This document shows, piece after piece, positions 1 through 10,460 of a stretch of DNA of 35,414 nucleotides. The notes beneath the pieces are model-generated. The model was not told the DNA's origin, did not search any database, and was given only the letters and a program-made list of their open reading frames with translations. Each line of letters begins with the position of its first letter. Within the stretch, counting starts at the first letter, position 1. Source of the DNA: Tissierellia bacterium (GTDB lineage: Bacteria > Bacillota > Clostridia > Tissierellales > Tissierellaceae); the NCBI GenBank assembly GCA_012520755.1, contig JAAYNS010000046.1:1-35414 (forward strand), given 5' to 3'. The position numbers and the translations under genes are program-made.

Positions 1-27
1 AAAACCCCGAAGTTTTCTTCGGGGTTA
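1..27 (-). terminator. Rho-independent terminator / expression platform of the FMN riboswitch
   Basis: aaccccgaag-aaaa-cttcggggtttt stem-loop with T-run (minus strand), directly 3' of the FMN aptamer. Confidence 0.85.
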
Positions 28-47
28 ATGGCATAACGATTAAATCA

Positions 48-152
48 TCTTCTTCCATCCAGACTGTACTGTCGGCCTTGGAATCACACCAAGTCAACCT
101 TTCGGTTCGCGGGCTTTACCGCCGGTGAGGAATTGCACCTCGCCCTGAAGAT
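48..152 (-). ncRNA. FMN riboswitch (RFN element); regulated gene lies off the left edge
   Basis: Minus strand reads ttcagggcgaggtgcaattcctcaccggcggtaaagcccgcgaaccgaaaggttgacttggtgtgattccaaggccgacagtacagtctggatggaagaag, matching conserved RFN boxes. Confidence 0.95.
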
Positions 153-222
153 ATACTTTATTATATTTTATATTTTTATTATAGGCTATATCTATATGTC
201 TGTCAAGTAATATTACATAATT

Positions 223-1341
223 TTACAGCCCTTTTATTGGTTGAATTGTTACTGTTGAATAGTTTATTATAACCTTTATATAGCCAGTGAGCATTGCATT
301 TACTTCTTCGTCTCCTGTATCAGCTAGTAGGGGATTATCGCCTAATGTCTGTAATTTACTCTTTGTGGCTACAACTATTATATTTTCTTTTCCAACCTTT
401 TTTATTACTTCTCCACTTAATTGTTGGTTGCCTCTTCCAAATATATATCCTTGTCCTCCAATAACAGTGACTATTATCTTGGCTTTATGTCCATTAATAA
501 TTTCTAGAATCTCTCTTTCATTAACATCAGAAGCCACTAACTTTTTATCTTTTACTATGTCAATGCCTAAGAGAGTATTAGTAAGACCTAATTCTTCCAT
601 TACTGGTCTTAGGGTTGATCCTGATCCAATGATAAAATAAGTATCAGGCTCTTTTTCCATTATTTCTATTAACTTTTCAGATATCCCTTCTAATACTTCA
701 TCTTCACTTGCAATACCGCCAGATTTTTGACTTTGTACTAAGTCTGCAATATAGGGAACCTTCATATAGCCATATAGTTTTGCTGTTAATATACCATCCC
801 TAAATGCCTCTTCGTCTATATCCATTACTTCTGCATCTTTTGTATCTAAATTACCACTTTCAATATATTTTAAAGCTAGTTGGCCTGCACTTCTAGGATG
901 ATTTGCATATACACCTGAATGGATTTTCACTCCAGCAGGGATGCCTATAACTGGAATCTTATCCGCAACGGCATTATAAATATTCCTTGCAGTTCCATCT
1001 CCACCAGCAAAAATCAACAAGTCTACTCCATTTTTTAGCATTGCCTTTGCTGCATCTTCTGTATCAATTGGAGATGTAATAGATTTTGGTGTACCTATTA
1101 CTATAGGTTTAAATCCTATTTCTTTTGCAACATCTTCTCCCATCCTACCAGGATAGGTATATATCTTCATCTTTTCTTTTATAGGAGTTAAAACTTTTAG
1201 GGCTGTTTTTGCCTTGAGAGGCGCTTCTTCAACGGCTCCTAACAATCTAGCCTTTTGGAGAATTTCTGGTCCATCAGTTCCCTTTAAACCAACTTTGCCT
1301 CCCATACCCGCTATTGGATTAATAATTAGCCCTACTTTCAT
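223..1341 (-). CDS. ATP-NAD kinase-like family protein (AcoX/NAD-kinase-like)
   Basis: ORF 223..1359; GGDGTARNIYNAV nucleotide-binding motif and NPIAGMGGKVGLKGTDG N-terminus. Start set at internal ATG (MKVGLIINP) at 1341 after a GAGAGGGTG SD-like sequence. Confidence 0.8.
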   Translation of the reverse strand: MKVGLIINPIAGMGGKVGLKGTDGPEILQKARLLGAVEEAPLKAKTALKVLTPIKEKMKIYTYPGRMGEDVAKEIGFKPIVIGTPKSITSPIDTEDAAKAMLKNGVDLLIFAGGDGTARNIYNAVADKIPVIGIPAGVKIHSGVYANHPRSAGQLALKYIESGNLDTKDAEVMDIDEEAFRDGILTAKLYGYMKVPYIADLVQSQKSGGIASEDEVLEGISEKLIEIMEKEPDTYFIIGSGSTLRPVMEELGLTNTLLGIDIVKDKKLVASDVNEREILEIINGHKAKIIVTVIGGQGYIFGRGNQQLSGEVIKKVGKENIIVVATKSKLQTLGDNPLLADTGDEEVNAMLTGYIKVIINYSTVTIQPIKGL

Positions 1342-1374
1342 ATATCCACACCCTCTCAATAATTCTTCTAGTAT

Positions 1375-2124
1375 TTAATCATTATAAATAGGTAATAAGA
1401 TATGGACTTTAGTACCCTCGTTTATCTTACTTGTAATACTTAGACTGCCACCATGCCCTTCCACGCAGTTTTTTGCAATCTTTAAACCAAGTCCAGTACC
1501 ATTAGATTTAGTTGTAAATCTTTCTTTAAATAGTCTTTCTAGATTTTCAACTGATATACCAGAACCTGTGTCTATTATAACAACATTAACAAAAACATTT
1601 GAAGAATCGTTAAATACTTTTACAGTTAAGATACCCTCAGCCTTATCCATTGAATCAATTGCATTTGTTAATATGTTTAAAAAGCATTGGATTAACTTGT
1701 ATTTATATCCATAAACCTTTGATTTTGATTGTATATTTAAATTAAGAACCAGCCTATTATTAATTATATCTGAATCAGAAAATTTATGTTTGACCATGCT
1801 AATAGCTTCATCTACAGTCTCACTAAGTACATGAATACCTTTTTTATTATTGTTAAGCCCCGTTGTAAAATCATAATAATTATTTAAAGCTTCTGTAAAA
1901 TCTGATGTAGCCCTTTTTATACGAGAAAGATAAAGCTTAGTTTCTTCGGATTGTGCCTTTAGCATAGTTAATTGTGTTAAGCCTGAAATAGTAGCTAAGA
2001 TGTTTTTGAAATCATGAAATGCTTCTTCAGAAAACTGAGTAATCATTTCATAGTTATCAAAATTTGTAATATCATTTGTAACCATATTATTGATATTATT
2101 GATACTATCATTCATAATATTCAC
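1375..2124 (-). CDS. Soluble sensor histidine kinase (HATPase_c), no transmembrane segments
   Basis: H-box-like FHDFKNILATISGLTQ; N-box FLNILTNAIDSM; G1 DTGSGIS; G2 GTGLGLKIAKN. ORF track start (2151) runs through the likely SD (aggggggc); GTG at 2124 or ATG at 2115 more likely. Confidence 0.8.
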   Translation of the reverse strand: MNIMNDSINNINNMVTNDITNFDNYEMITQFSEEAFHDFKNILATISGLTQLTMLKAQSEETKLYLSRIKRATSDFTEALNNYYDFTTGLNNNKKGIHVLSETVDEAISMVKHKFSDSDIINNRLVLNLNIQSKSKVYGYKYKLIQCFLNILTNAIDSMDKAEGILTVKVFNDSSNVFVNVVIIDTGSGISVENLERLFKERFTTKSNGTGLGLKIAKNCVEGHGGSLSITSKINEGTKVHILLPIYND

Positions 2125-2152
2125 AACAGCCCCCCTAATTGATTGCTTCAAA

Positions 2153-4291
2153 TCAATACATATCTTGATTAATACCCTTCATACTTAATGATATTCTATT
2201 TCTTGATGTATCTACATCAAGAATTCTAACTTTCACTATATCTCCTACCTTTACTACTTCATTTGGATGTTTAATATAATTATCTGATAATTGTGATATG
2301 TGAATTAAGCCGTCATCTTTAACACCTATATCTACAAATGCACCAAAATCTACTACATTTCTAACTGTTCCATTTAAAGTCATATCTTGTTCTAAGTCTT
2401 CAATTTTCAAAACGTCTTGTCTTAAGATTGGTTTTTGCATTTCATCCCTTGGGTCTCTACCTGGTCTTTCAAGCTCTCTAATAATATCTTTTAGAGTAGG
2501 GATCCCAACTTCTAACTCTTTAGCTATTTGATGAATATCAAAATTTTTATAACCAATTTCAATGAGTTTTTCTGCAATATCATATGATTCAGGGTGAACC
2601 CCTGTATTGTCCAAAGGATTGTCACCATCAGGAATCCTTAAAAAACCTGCAGATTGCTCAAATGTCTTCGGGCCTAATCCTTTTACATTTAATAGCTCTT
2701 TTCTTGATATGAACTTACTATTTTCCTCTCTGTAATCAATAATTGCTTTTGCCACCTTAGTTGATATTCCTGATACATACTTTAATAGTGAAGGACTAGC
2801 CGTATTTAAATCTATTCCTACACTATTTACACAATCTTCAACCACCCCTTTCAGTGCTTCGTCTAGCTTCCCTTGATTTAAATCATGTTGATATTGGCCT
2901 ACCCCAATATGCTTTGGTTCTATTTTAACTAATTCTGCTAAAGAGTCTTGTACCCTCCTGCCTATGGATATGGCTCCTCTTATGGTTACATCCAAATCAG
3001 GGAATTCATTTATTCCAACTTCAGATGCAGAATACACCGATGCCCCTGCTTCACTTACAATTATATAAGATATTTCACCATTAATTTCAAAATTTGTTTC
3101 GTCATTTAATTCCCTAATCATATCTGCAACGACAAATTCTGTTTCTCTGGATGCCGTCCCATTACCTATAGCTATGAGATTAATACCATATTTATGAATA
3201 AATTCTTTTAATTTTGTTTTAGTTTTTTCTATCTGATTTTGAGGTTCTGTAGGATAAACTGTCGTATAATCCAATAACTTTCCTGTTTCATCTAAAACAG
3301 CCACCTTGCATCCTGTCCTAAAACCTGGGTCAATCCCCATGACAACTTTTCCCTTTATAGGAGCTTGCATAAGTAATGGTTTTAAATTCATAGAAAATAC
3401 GTCGATAGCATCATTTTCTGCCTTTTCTGTTAAATTGTTTCTAACTTCTCTTTCTATTGATGGAAATAACAACCTTTTGTAACCGTCTATAATTGCATCC
3501 TTAAGATAGGTGCTTGTTGTACTTAAATTATCTATAATATAATTATCCATTAAGATATTTAGAATTTTGTCTTCATCTAAATGGAGGCCTATCTTTAGCT
3601 TCTTTTCTTTTTCTCCCCTATTTATTGCTAATACTCTGTGGTTTGCAATTGATTTTACTGTTTCCTTATAATCATAATACATATCATATACAGTGTTTTC
3701 CTCTTTATTTACAGCTTGGGAAACTATAACACCTGTATCCTGAGCAATTTTCTTTATAATACTTCTGATATCTGCATCATCAGAAACTATTTCCGCAATT
3801 ATATCCATTGCCCCTGCAAGTGCATCATCTTCCGTTAAGACACCTTTTTCTTCATCAATATATGTATTTATACACAATCTAAAGTCTTCTTCAGATATTT
3901 CTTGTTTCATTATTACCTGGGCTAAAGCTTCTAAACCCTTTTCTTTTGCGATTGTTGCCCTAGTTCTTCTCTTTTGTCTAAATGGTCTATATAAATCATC
4001 GACCCTTTGAAGGGTGTCAGATATCAATATGTCTTCCTTTAACTCGGATGTAAGTTTCCCCTGCTCATCTATTAATCTAATTACTTCATTTTTTCTATCC
4101 TCAAGATTCCTTAAATAATTTAACCTATTAGAAATCTGACGAATTACTGTGTCTTGCATTTCGCCTGTTTGTTCTTTCCTGTATCTGGCTATAAATGGTA
4201 TAGTATTGCCCTCATCTAATAGTTTTATTAGGTTCTCAATATGTTTCGCTTTTAATTTAAACTCGTCAACAAGCACTTTGATTATGTCCAT
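2153..4291 (-). CDS. tex: Tex family RNA-binding transcriptional accessory protein
   Basis: 712 aa; FIARYRKEQTGEMQD N-terminus, GIDPGFRTGCKVAVLD YqgF-like domain, HhH region, C-terminal S1 domain (GTVRNVVDFGAFVDIGVKDDGLIHISQLS). Confidence 0.93.
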   Translation of the reverse strand: MDIIKVLVDEFKLKAKHIENLIKLLDEGNTIPFIARYRKEQTGEMQDTVIRQISNRLNYLRNLEDRKNEVIRLIDEQGKLTSELKEDILISDTLQRVDDLYRPFRQKRRTRATIAKEKGLEALAQVIMKQEISEEDFRLCINTYIDEEKGVLTEDDALAGAMDIIAEIVSDDADIRSIIKKIAQDTGVIVSQAVNKEENTVYDMYYDYKETVKSIANHRVLAINRGEKEKKLKIGLHLDEDKILNILMDNYIIDNLSTTSTYLKDAIIDGYKRLLFPSIEREVRNNLTEKAENDAIDVFSMNLKPLLMQAPIKGKVVMGIDPGFRTGCKVAVLDETGKLLDYTTVYPTEPQNQIEKTKTKLKEFIHKYGINLIAIGNGTASRETEFVVADMIRELNDETNFEINGEISYIIVSEAGASVYSASEVGINEFPDLDVTIRGAISIGRRVQDSLAELVKIEPKHIGVGQYQHDLNQGKLDEALKGVVEDCVNSVGIDLNTASPSLLKYVSGISTKVAKAIIDYREENSKFISRKELLNVKGLGPKTFEQSAGFLRIPDGDNPLDNTGVHPESYDIAEKLIEIGYKNFDIHQIAKELEVGIPTLKDIIRELERPGRDPRDEMQKPILRQDVLKIEDLEQDMTLNGTVRNVVDFGAFVDIGVKDDGLIHISQLSDNYIKHPNEVVKVGDIVKVRILDVDTSRNRISLSMKGINQDMY

Positions 4292-4407
4292 TTAATCAAC
4301 CTTCCTTTAATTAGTATTTAGATAATACCATTTTTTTCTACTACTGTAAATTAATATAATTTACATACAATTTCAAGTAATAATAGATAAAAGATTAGAC
4401 ATTAAAT

Positions 4408-4427
4408 AAAGCCCTATAATAGGGCTT
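4408..4427 (-). terminator. Terminator overlapping the prfB stop codon
   Basis: aagccctattatagggctttattt on minus strand; TAG stop of prfB lies inside the stem. Confidence 0.6.
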
Positions 4428-5521
4428 GGTTTTTTAAATACTCATTTATAAAAATGTCTAAGTCCCCATCCATTACCCTGTAGACATCACCTATTTCAAT
4501 ATTGGTTCTATGATCTTTAACCATACTATATGGGTGAAATACATATGATCTTATTTGGGAACCCCATCCAATTTGCGAATAGTTGCCTTGTAAGTCTTCA
4601 ATCTTTTCCTTCTTTTCCTCTTCTTTTAGCTGTATAAGTTTAGACTTTAACATATTCAGAGCTGTTGCCTTATTCATATGCTGGGATCTTTCTGATTGAC
4701 ATTGAACAGTAATCCCAGTAGGTATATGTGTTATCCTAATTGCTGAATCTGTCGTATTAACATGTTGGCCACCAGCACCAGTTGATCTATAGCTATCTAT
4801 CTTTAAGTCTTTTTCATTTATTTCAACATTTATTTCATCATTAACTTCTGGTATTACATCTATACTTGCAAAAGAAGTATGTCTTTTTCCTGCTGAATCA
4901 AATGGTGAGATCCTAACTAGCCTATGGACTCCCTTTTCTGATTTTAAATAGCCATAAGCATTAAAGCCTTTAATCAATAAAGTTACAGATTTTATTCCAC
5001 CTTCTGTATCAGATAACAGGTCTAGTGTTTCAACCAAAAACTCCTTTGATTCTGCCCATCTTTTATACATCCTAAGGAGCATTTCAGCCCAATCTTGAGC
5101 TTCTAAACCACCTGCACCTGAATGGATTGAGAGTATAGCATTGTTATGGTCAAATTCTCCCTTCAACAAGGCAGATAGTTTGAATTTCTCAGATATTTCT
5201 TCAATTTTTTGCATATATTTATTTATTTCTTTATACTCATCATAGGATTCTTCTTCCATAACTAGTTCAATAATAGTTTCCAAATCCTCTATTTCACTTA
5301 TTAAATCTTCATATTCCTTAATTTTGCTATTACTATTCTTTATTTCTTGCATTATTTTTTGTGCCTTTTCTGGGTCCTTCCAGAAGTCTTCATGATATGT
5401 GGATTGCTCCAAATCAGTTACTTTGTCCTTAAGTCCAGAAAGGTCAAAGTGAAACACCTAATTCTTCAACCATGGTTTTTATTTCACTAAGCCTATTTTT
5501 TACTAAATAAATATCTTCCAT
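4414..5521 (-). CDS. prfB: Peptide chain release factor 2 (RF2), expressed via programmed +1 frameshift
   Basis: GGQHVNTTDSAIRITHIPTGI (GGQ motif). Upstream in another frame: ATG at 5521, MEDIYLVKNRLSEIKTMVEELGVSL then CTT TGA C, then the +1 frame (DLSGLKDKV...) continues the main ORF. Confidence 0.93.
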
Positions 5522-5526
5522 ATAAT

Positions 5527-5655
5527 ACACCACCTTTTTCAATTCACAATTCACAATTCACAGTTTACAATTATTTGGGTCTAGCCTTCGAAGACCAAAC
5601 CCAAGATTCCTCGTTTCACTCGAATGAAAGCTTGCTGACTGGCGACCAAAGGCTT
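5527..5655 (-). repeat. Dispersed intergenic repeat, copy 1 (inverted relative to copy 2 at 14141-14285)
   Basis: Shares caccttttt..aattcacaattcacaattcaca..ttacaattatttgggt.tagccttcgaaga.caaaccc.agattcctcgtttcactc..atga.agctt.gctgactggcgacca.aggc with the reverse complement of copy 2. Confidence 0.85.
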
Positions 5656-5674
5656 ATGATAATAGAATGGATTT

Positions 5675-8431
5675 CTACTTATCCGCGCCACAGCATTTCT
5701 TATATTTCTTCCCACTACCGCAAGGACAAGGCTCATTTCTTCCAACCTTTTTTTCTTTATTGATTACGGTTTTGTTTGCGGAAGAATTTGAATTATTGTC
5801 CATATTTGTAGCTAATGGCTCTGCTACTCTCTTTCTTTGAATCTTCTCTGGGGATTCAACATGGAATAAAAATCCAACTGTATCTTCCCAAATATCTTGA
5901 CTCATTTCTTCAAACATATCAAATCCTTCTTTTTGATATGCTATTACTGGGTCCTGTTGACCATACGCTCTAAGTCCAATACCTTGCCTTAATTGGTCCA
6001 TAGCATCGATATGATCCATCCATTTTCTATCTACTACTTGTAATAGAATGATCCTCTCAATTTCTCTAAAATTATCAGCACCAAACTCTTTTTCTTTAAG
6101 TGCATATTTCTCTTCAATTTTTTCATTTATCAAGTCTATTAATTTTTCTTTAGTAAGAGAATTCTTTTCAACTGATGAAAACACATCTTTATTTAATCCA
6201 AATTGCTTTTCTAAATACTTTTCTAAAGCCTCTACATCCCAATCTTCAATGTTTTTAGATTGTGCTGTATAGAAGTTCACGTTGCTTTCAACTAGTTCTT
6301 TAGCCATTTCTATGATTTGATTTCTTAGATTCTCCCCTTGGAGTACCATCCTTCTTTGGCTATAGATTACTTCTCTTTGTTTATTCATTACATCATCATA
6401 TTTTAAGACATGTTTTCTAATTGCAAAGTTATTTCCTTCGACTTTCTTTTGAGCATTTTCAATGGTCTTTGTAAGTAAAGAATGCTCTAGTGGTTCATCC
6501 TCAGGCATATCCAAAGTTTCTACTAAAGATTGAACCCTTTCTCCACCAAATAACCTCATTAGGTCATCTTCTAATGAAATATAGAATCTGGAACTACCAG
6601 GGTCTCCTTGTCTACCAGCCCTACCTCTTAGCTGATTATCAATACGTCTAGACTCATGTCTTTCCGTACCTATAATATGAAGCCCACCTGCTGCAACCAC
6701 CTTATCATGTTCAAGATCTGTTTCCTGCTTATACTTATCTATTAAAGAGTTATATACCCTTCTTGCCTCAACAACTTCCTCACTATTTGTATCAAAAAAG
6801 CTATCTACGAGTGCTAGTATTTCATCACTATAGCCTTTTTTTATCATCTCTTGTTTTGCCAAATGTTCTGGATTACCACCTAAAACTATATCCGTTCCTC
6901 TACCAGCCATATTTGTGGCTATAGTAACTGCACCAAACCTACCAGCTTGGGCTACTATATCTGCTTCTCTCTCATGTTGTTTAGCGTTAAGAACTTCATG
7001 AGGGATTCCTTCTTTTTTTAATAGTTTAGATAGCTCTTCAGATTTTTCTATTGTAATGGTACCTACTAGTATGGGTTGACCAGTTTTATGTCTTTCTTCT
7101 ATTTCTTTTACAACAGCTCTAAACTTAGCTTGCTCATTTTTATATACGCTATCAGCTAAGTCCTTTCTTATAACTGGCTTATTTGTAGGTATTTCAACTA
7201 CATCCATATTGTATATTTCTCTAAACTCATTTTCTTCTGTTTTTGCAGTTCCTGTCATCCCAGCTAGCTTTTCATACATCCTAAAATAGTTTTGAAATGT
7301 TATTGTTGCCAGGGTCTTTGATTCGCTTCTTACATTTAAATTTTCTTTAGCTTCTATTGCTTGATGTAGCCCATCGCTATACCTTCTACCAAACATTAGC
7401 CTACCTGTAAACTCATCTACAATTACAACTTCTCCATCTTTTACTACATAATCTATATCCCTTTTCATAATTGCTTTAGCTTTCAAGGCATTATTAATAT
7501 GATGTGCAATTTCCATATTAGATGGATCTGATAAGTTTTCAATATTAAAAAAGCTTTCTGCCTTAGCCATACCATTTTCAGTTAAAGATACTGCCCGCTT
7601 CTTTTCATCTATAAGAAAATCAACCGTTTCTTCTTTTATCTCTCTATCAAAAGGATCTAGCTTTTTCTCACCTTCTTCAGGGTCTAAAATTCTACTGCTT
7701 AAATTTTTAACAAAATTACTAGCAATCTCATAAAGTTTTGTAGACTTATCCCCAGCTCCAGAAATAATCAATGGAGTCCTCGCTTCATCTACTAGTATAC
7801 TGTCAACCTCATCAACTATAGCATAATACAGATGCCTTTGAACCATTTCTTCTTTGTAAATTACCATATTGTCCCTTAAATAATCAAATCCAAATTCATT
7901 ATTGGTACCATAAGTAATATCACTATTGTATGCTTCTTTTCTTTCCTCATTTGATATCCCATGTACTATGCATCCAACAGTCAGTCCTAAGTACTCATAT
8001 ACTTTTCCCATCCATTGCTTATCACGTTTAGCTAAATAGTCATTTACCGTTACAATGTGGACACCTTTGCCTGTTAGTGCATTGAGATATGCAGGTAATG
8101 TTGAAACTAAAGTTTTTCCTTCTCCTGTTTTCATTTCTGCAATTCGTCCGTGGTGAAGTATAATTCCACCATAAATCTGAACTGGAAAGTGCTTCATATC
8201 TAATACTCTGTATGAGGCTTCCCTTACTACTGCAAATGCTTCTGGCAACAGACTATCTAATGTTTCACCATTTTCATATCTATTCTTAAATTCTTTTGTC
8301 TTACTCTTTAGCTGGTCTTCACTTAAACCCGCCATCTCTTTATCTAAATCAAGTATTTTGTTAACTAGCGGTGCAATCTTTTTTAGTTCTCTATCGCTAT
8401 ATGAACCAAAAATTTTATCAAATAACCCCAT
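5675..8431 (-). CDS. secA: Preprotein translocase subunit SecA
   Basis: 918 aa; MKTGEGKT Walker [49 protein letters not shown]-terminal SEC-C zinc motif [14 protein letters not shown]. Confidence 0.97.
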   Translation of the reverse strand: MGLFDKIFGSYSDRELKKIAPLVNKILDLDKEMAGLSEDQLKSKTKEFKNRYENGETLDSLLPEAFAVVREASYRVLDMKHFPVQIYGGIILHHGRIAEMKTGEGKTLVSTLPAYLNALTGKGVHIVTVNDYLAKRDKQWMGKVYEYLGLTVGCIVHGISNEERKEAYNSDITYGTNNEFGFDYLRDNMVIYKEEMVQRHLYYAIVDEVDSILVDEARTPLIISGAGDKSTKLYEIASNFVKNLSSRILDPEEGEKKLDPFDREIKEETVDFLIDEKKRAVSLTENGMAKAESFFNIENLSDPSNMEIAHHINNALKAKAIMKRDIDYVVKDGEVVIVDEFTGRLMFGRRYSDGLHQAIEAKENLNVRSESKTLATITFQNYFRMYEKLAGMTGTAKTEENEFREIYNMDVVEIPTNKPVIRKDLADSVYKNEQAKFRAVVKEIEERHKTGQPILVGTITIEKSEELSKLLKKEGIPHEVLNAKQHEREADIVAQAGRFGAVTIATNMAGRGTDIVLGGNPEHLAKQEMIKKGYSDEILALVDSFFDTNSEEVVEARRVYNSLIDKYKQETDLEHDKVVAAGGLHIIGTERHESRRIDNQLRGRAGRQGDPGSSRFYISLEDDLMRLFGGERVQSLVETLDMPEDEPLEHSLLTKTIENAQKKVEGNNFAIRKHVLKYDDVMNKQREVIYSQRRMVLQGENLRNQIIEMAKELVESNVNFYTAQSKNIEDWDVEALEKYLEKQFGLNKDVFSSVEKNSLTKEKLIDLINEKIEEKYALKEKEFGADNFREIERIILLQVVDRKWMDHIDAMDQLRQGIGLRAYGQQDPVIAYQKEGFDMFEEMSQDIWEDTVGFLFHVESPEKIQRKRVAEPLATNMDNNSNSSANKTVINKEKKVGRNEPCPCGSGKKYKKCCGADK

Positions 8432-8532
8432 CTAAACCATCCTTTCAAACAAACTCATATTTATTCTATCACTTATTATAATAAGAATACAATAGTGGCT
8501 TTTTAGTGCATAAAAAAGTTCTTAGTGCATTA

Positions 8533-8562
8533 AAAAGTGCAGGATTTTAACCCTGCACTTGT
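8533..8562 (-). terminator. Terminator between hpf and secA
   Basis: minus strand aagtgcagggttaaaatcctgcacttttt. Confidence 0.75.
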
Positions 8563-8589
8563 ATATACTTTATATAGATTTATTATATA

Positions 8590-9129
8590 TTAATCCTCTG
8601 GTTGAATCAAGCCATAATTGCCATCTTTTCTCTTATAAACCACAGCAAAATCTGATGTTTCAGCATCTGTATATACAAAAAAATTGTGTCTCAATAATTC
8701 CATTTGTAATATAGCCTCTTCTGTCATCATAGGTTTCAAATTAAACTTCTTTCTCTTCACTAATTTTGGTTTTTCCCCTGCATCATCTCCGTTAGTTAGT
8801 GGTACTACATTTTCAAATCTAATTGTTTGATTGTTGTTTTGATATCTTTTTTGCAATTTAGTCTTATACTTCCTTACTTGTCTTTCCAATATATCAACCG
8901 TTTTATCGATTGATGCATACATATCATCGCTTGATTCCTCAGCGCGAAGAATTGTACCAGGTAGGTTTATGGTTACCTCAATTATCTTCCTATTCTTTTC
9001 TGTACTGAATGTAACATTACCTTCAACGTCTTTTTGGAAAAACTTGTCTAGCTTGCTAAACTTCTTTTCGGTTACATCCCTTAATGCCTTTGTTACCTCC
9101 ATATTTTTTCCAGCAAAATTTAATTTCAT
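8590..9129 (-). CDS. hpf: Ribosome hibernation-promoting factor, long form (HPF/YfiA)
   Basis: MKLNFAGKNMEVTKALRDVTEKKFSKLDKFF N-domain; C-domain KRKKFNLKPMMTEEAILQMELLRHNFFVYTDAETSDFAVVYKRKDGNYGLIQP. Start moved to ATG 9129 downstream of GAGGAG. Confidence 0.95.
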   Translation of the reverse strand: MKLNFAGKNMEVTKALRDVTEKKFSKLDKFFQKDVEGNVTFSTEKNRKIIEVTINLPGTILRAEESSDDMYASIDKTVDILERQVRKYKTKLQKRYQNNNQTIRFENVVPLTNGDDAGEKPKLVKRKKFNLKPMMTEEAILQMELLRHNFFVYTDAETSDFAVVYKRKDGNYGLIQPED

Positions 9130-9255
9130 AAACCCAACTCCTCTCATATAAGTCTGATACTTATACTATTTAATATTATAATACCCAAAATTTAACTCAT
9201 TAATAACAAAATATTCATAAAGTTATACCCTTCCTAATTATATTTATTAACAACT

Positions 9256-9310
9256 TGTGAATAATAAGTTTATTTATACCTGTGGATAATGTGGGCAAGT
9301 CTGTGGAAAA
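9256..9310 (-). promoter_or_regulatory. Cluster of DnaA-box-like 9-mers
   Basis: TGTGAATAA (9256-9264), TGTGGATAA (9281-9289, exact TTATCCACA on minus), TGTGGAAAA (9302-9310); same orientation, next to an AT-rich tract. Confidence 0.5.
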
Positions 9311-9440
9311 CTTCAAATCATCGTAAATTATATGTGAATATATTAAAATATTTGTTTTTAATAGTGTATAAGTATATAATTATTAATATATATATGAAGT
9401 AATAATACACAAAACTATACAAAATTAGAGAGGAAGTATC

Positions 9441-10325
9441 ATGTTCAAAAACTGGAAACATAAAATCGGATTACGAACAATCAAAACTGGTATAGCTGTT
9501 GGCCTAAGTATGTTAATAGTTGATTTATTAAATCTACAAAGCCCTCTTTTTGCTGGAATTGGTGCTATTAGCTCTATGCAAAGTTCAGTATCAGAATCTT
9601 TTATATCTGGTAAAATTAGGATGTTAGGTACTTTCGTAGGTGTTGTTGTGGGGATTGTTTTTTCAACATTACTACCTCAGAATTATATCTCTCTTAGCAT
9701 AGGTATTATTCTAACAATATTTATCAACAATTATTTTGGATGGAAAAACTCACTTCAACTTGCCTGTTATGTTTATCTATCTGTTTTCCTTAGTGATTCT
9801 GGAGAAAGGATTCCATATTCTACTTACAGACTTCTATCTACCTTTGTAGGTATAGCTGTAGCAACATTAATAAACTACTTTATAGCTGCACCAGATATTA
9901 GAAAAGAGTTTATAGAACAGAAGAATGATATTTATAAAAAATGTAAGTCTTTAGTTTATAATCTTATTAGTACTAATAAAGAAATTGAATTTGAAGAATT
10001 TACAAGTGACTTAAACAAATTAGAAGAAAGTTTTGATTTATATAAGCAAGAAGTATATTATAATTTTTCGAAGAAAAGAATAACTACCAGTTCAAATGCT
10101 ATTATCAAAATGGTTGAAGAGATTTCTACAGATATACAAACTATGCTAATACTAGATATGAAACCTGTATTAAATGAAGAAAACATAGTATTATTTAGGA
10201 ATCTATACTCAAAGGATTATATTCCTAATACAAGAGTAAAAACAGAGCAAGACATTGTTTATAACTATCATCTCAAAAGAACACTCAATAATTTAACTAA
10301 AATTCGAGACCTACTTAAAGATTAG
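9441..10325 (+). CDS. Aromatic acid exporter (ArAE/FUSC)-family membrane protein
   Basis: N-terminal GLRTIKTGIAVGLSMLIVDLL..SPLFAGIGAISSMQSSVSESF and multiple TM segments, typical of ArAE_1/DUF939-type proteins. Confidence 0.8.
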   Translation: MFKNWKHKIGLRTIKTGIAVGLSMLIVDLLNLQSPLFAGIGAISSMQSSVSESFISGKIRMLGTFVGVVVGIVFSTLLPQNYISLSIGIILTIFINNYFGWKNSLQLACYVYLSVFLSDSGERIPYSTYRLLSTFVGIAVATLINYFIAAPDIRKEFIEQKNDIYKKCKSLVYNLISTNKEIEFEEFTSDLNKLEESFDLYKQEVYYNFSKKRITTSSNAIIKMVEEISTDIQTMLILDMKPVLNEENIVLFRNLYSKDYIPNTRVKTEQDIVYNYHLKRTLNNLTKIRDLLKD

Positions 10326-10361
10326 TTTCATGTTTATTGGAACTAATCTTTAAGTTTTATA
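10314..10361 (+). terminator. Terminator overlapping the stop codon of the ArAE-family gene
   Basis: acttaaagattagtt..aactaatctttaagttttat, long near-perfect stem followed by T-rich tract. Confidence 0.85.
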
Positions 10362-10460
10362 TGTTTTAATGGAAAGCTAGTAACACTTGTAATATAATTA
10401 TAATAGGCTTTACCAACTTAATTAAATATATATTAAGAAAGTTCTCACTTGGAGGGTAAA

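Noticed and set aside
287-640. 117-aa plus ORF antisense to the NAD-kinase-like gene; similar antisense ORFs at 6048, 8969, 11357, 11711, 15286, 17571, 23101, 23351, 24175, 27444, 30389, 31308, 32500, 33227 and 34493
   Set aside because: All are opposite-strand shadows of well-supported CDSs without recognisable domains
5530-5570. CRISPR-like short repeats (aattcacaattcacaattcacag)
   Set aside because: Contiguous low-complexity tandem units with no unique spacers, and no cas genes
5575-5763. 62-aa plus ORF overlapping the repeat and the secA 3' end
   Set aside because: Made of repeat sequence and the antisense of the SecA SEC-C motif; no RBS or motif
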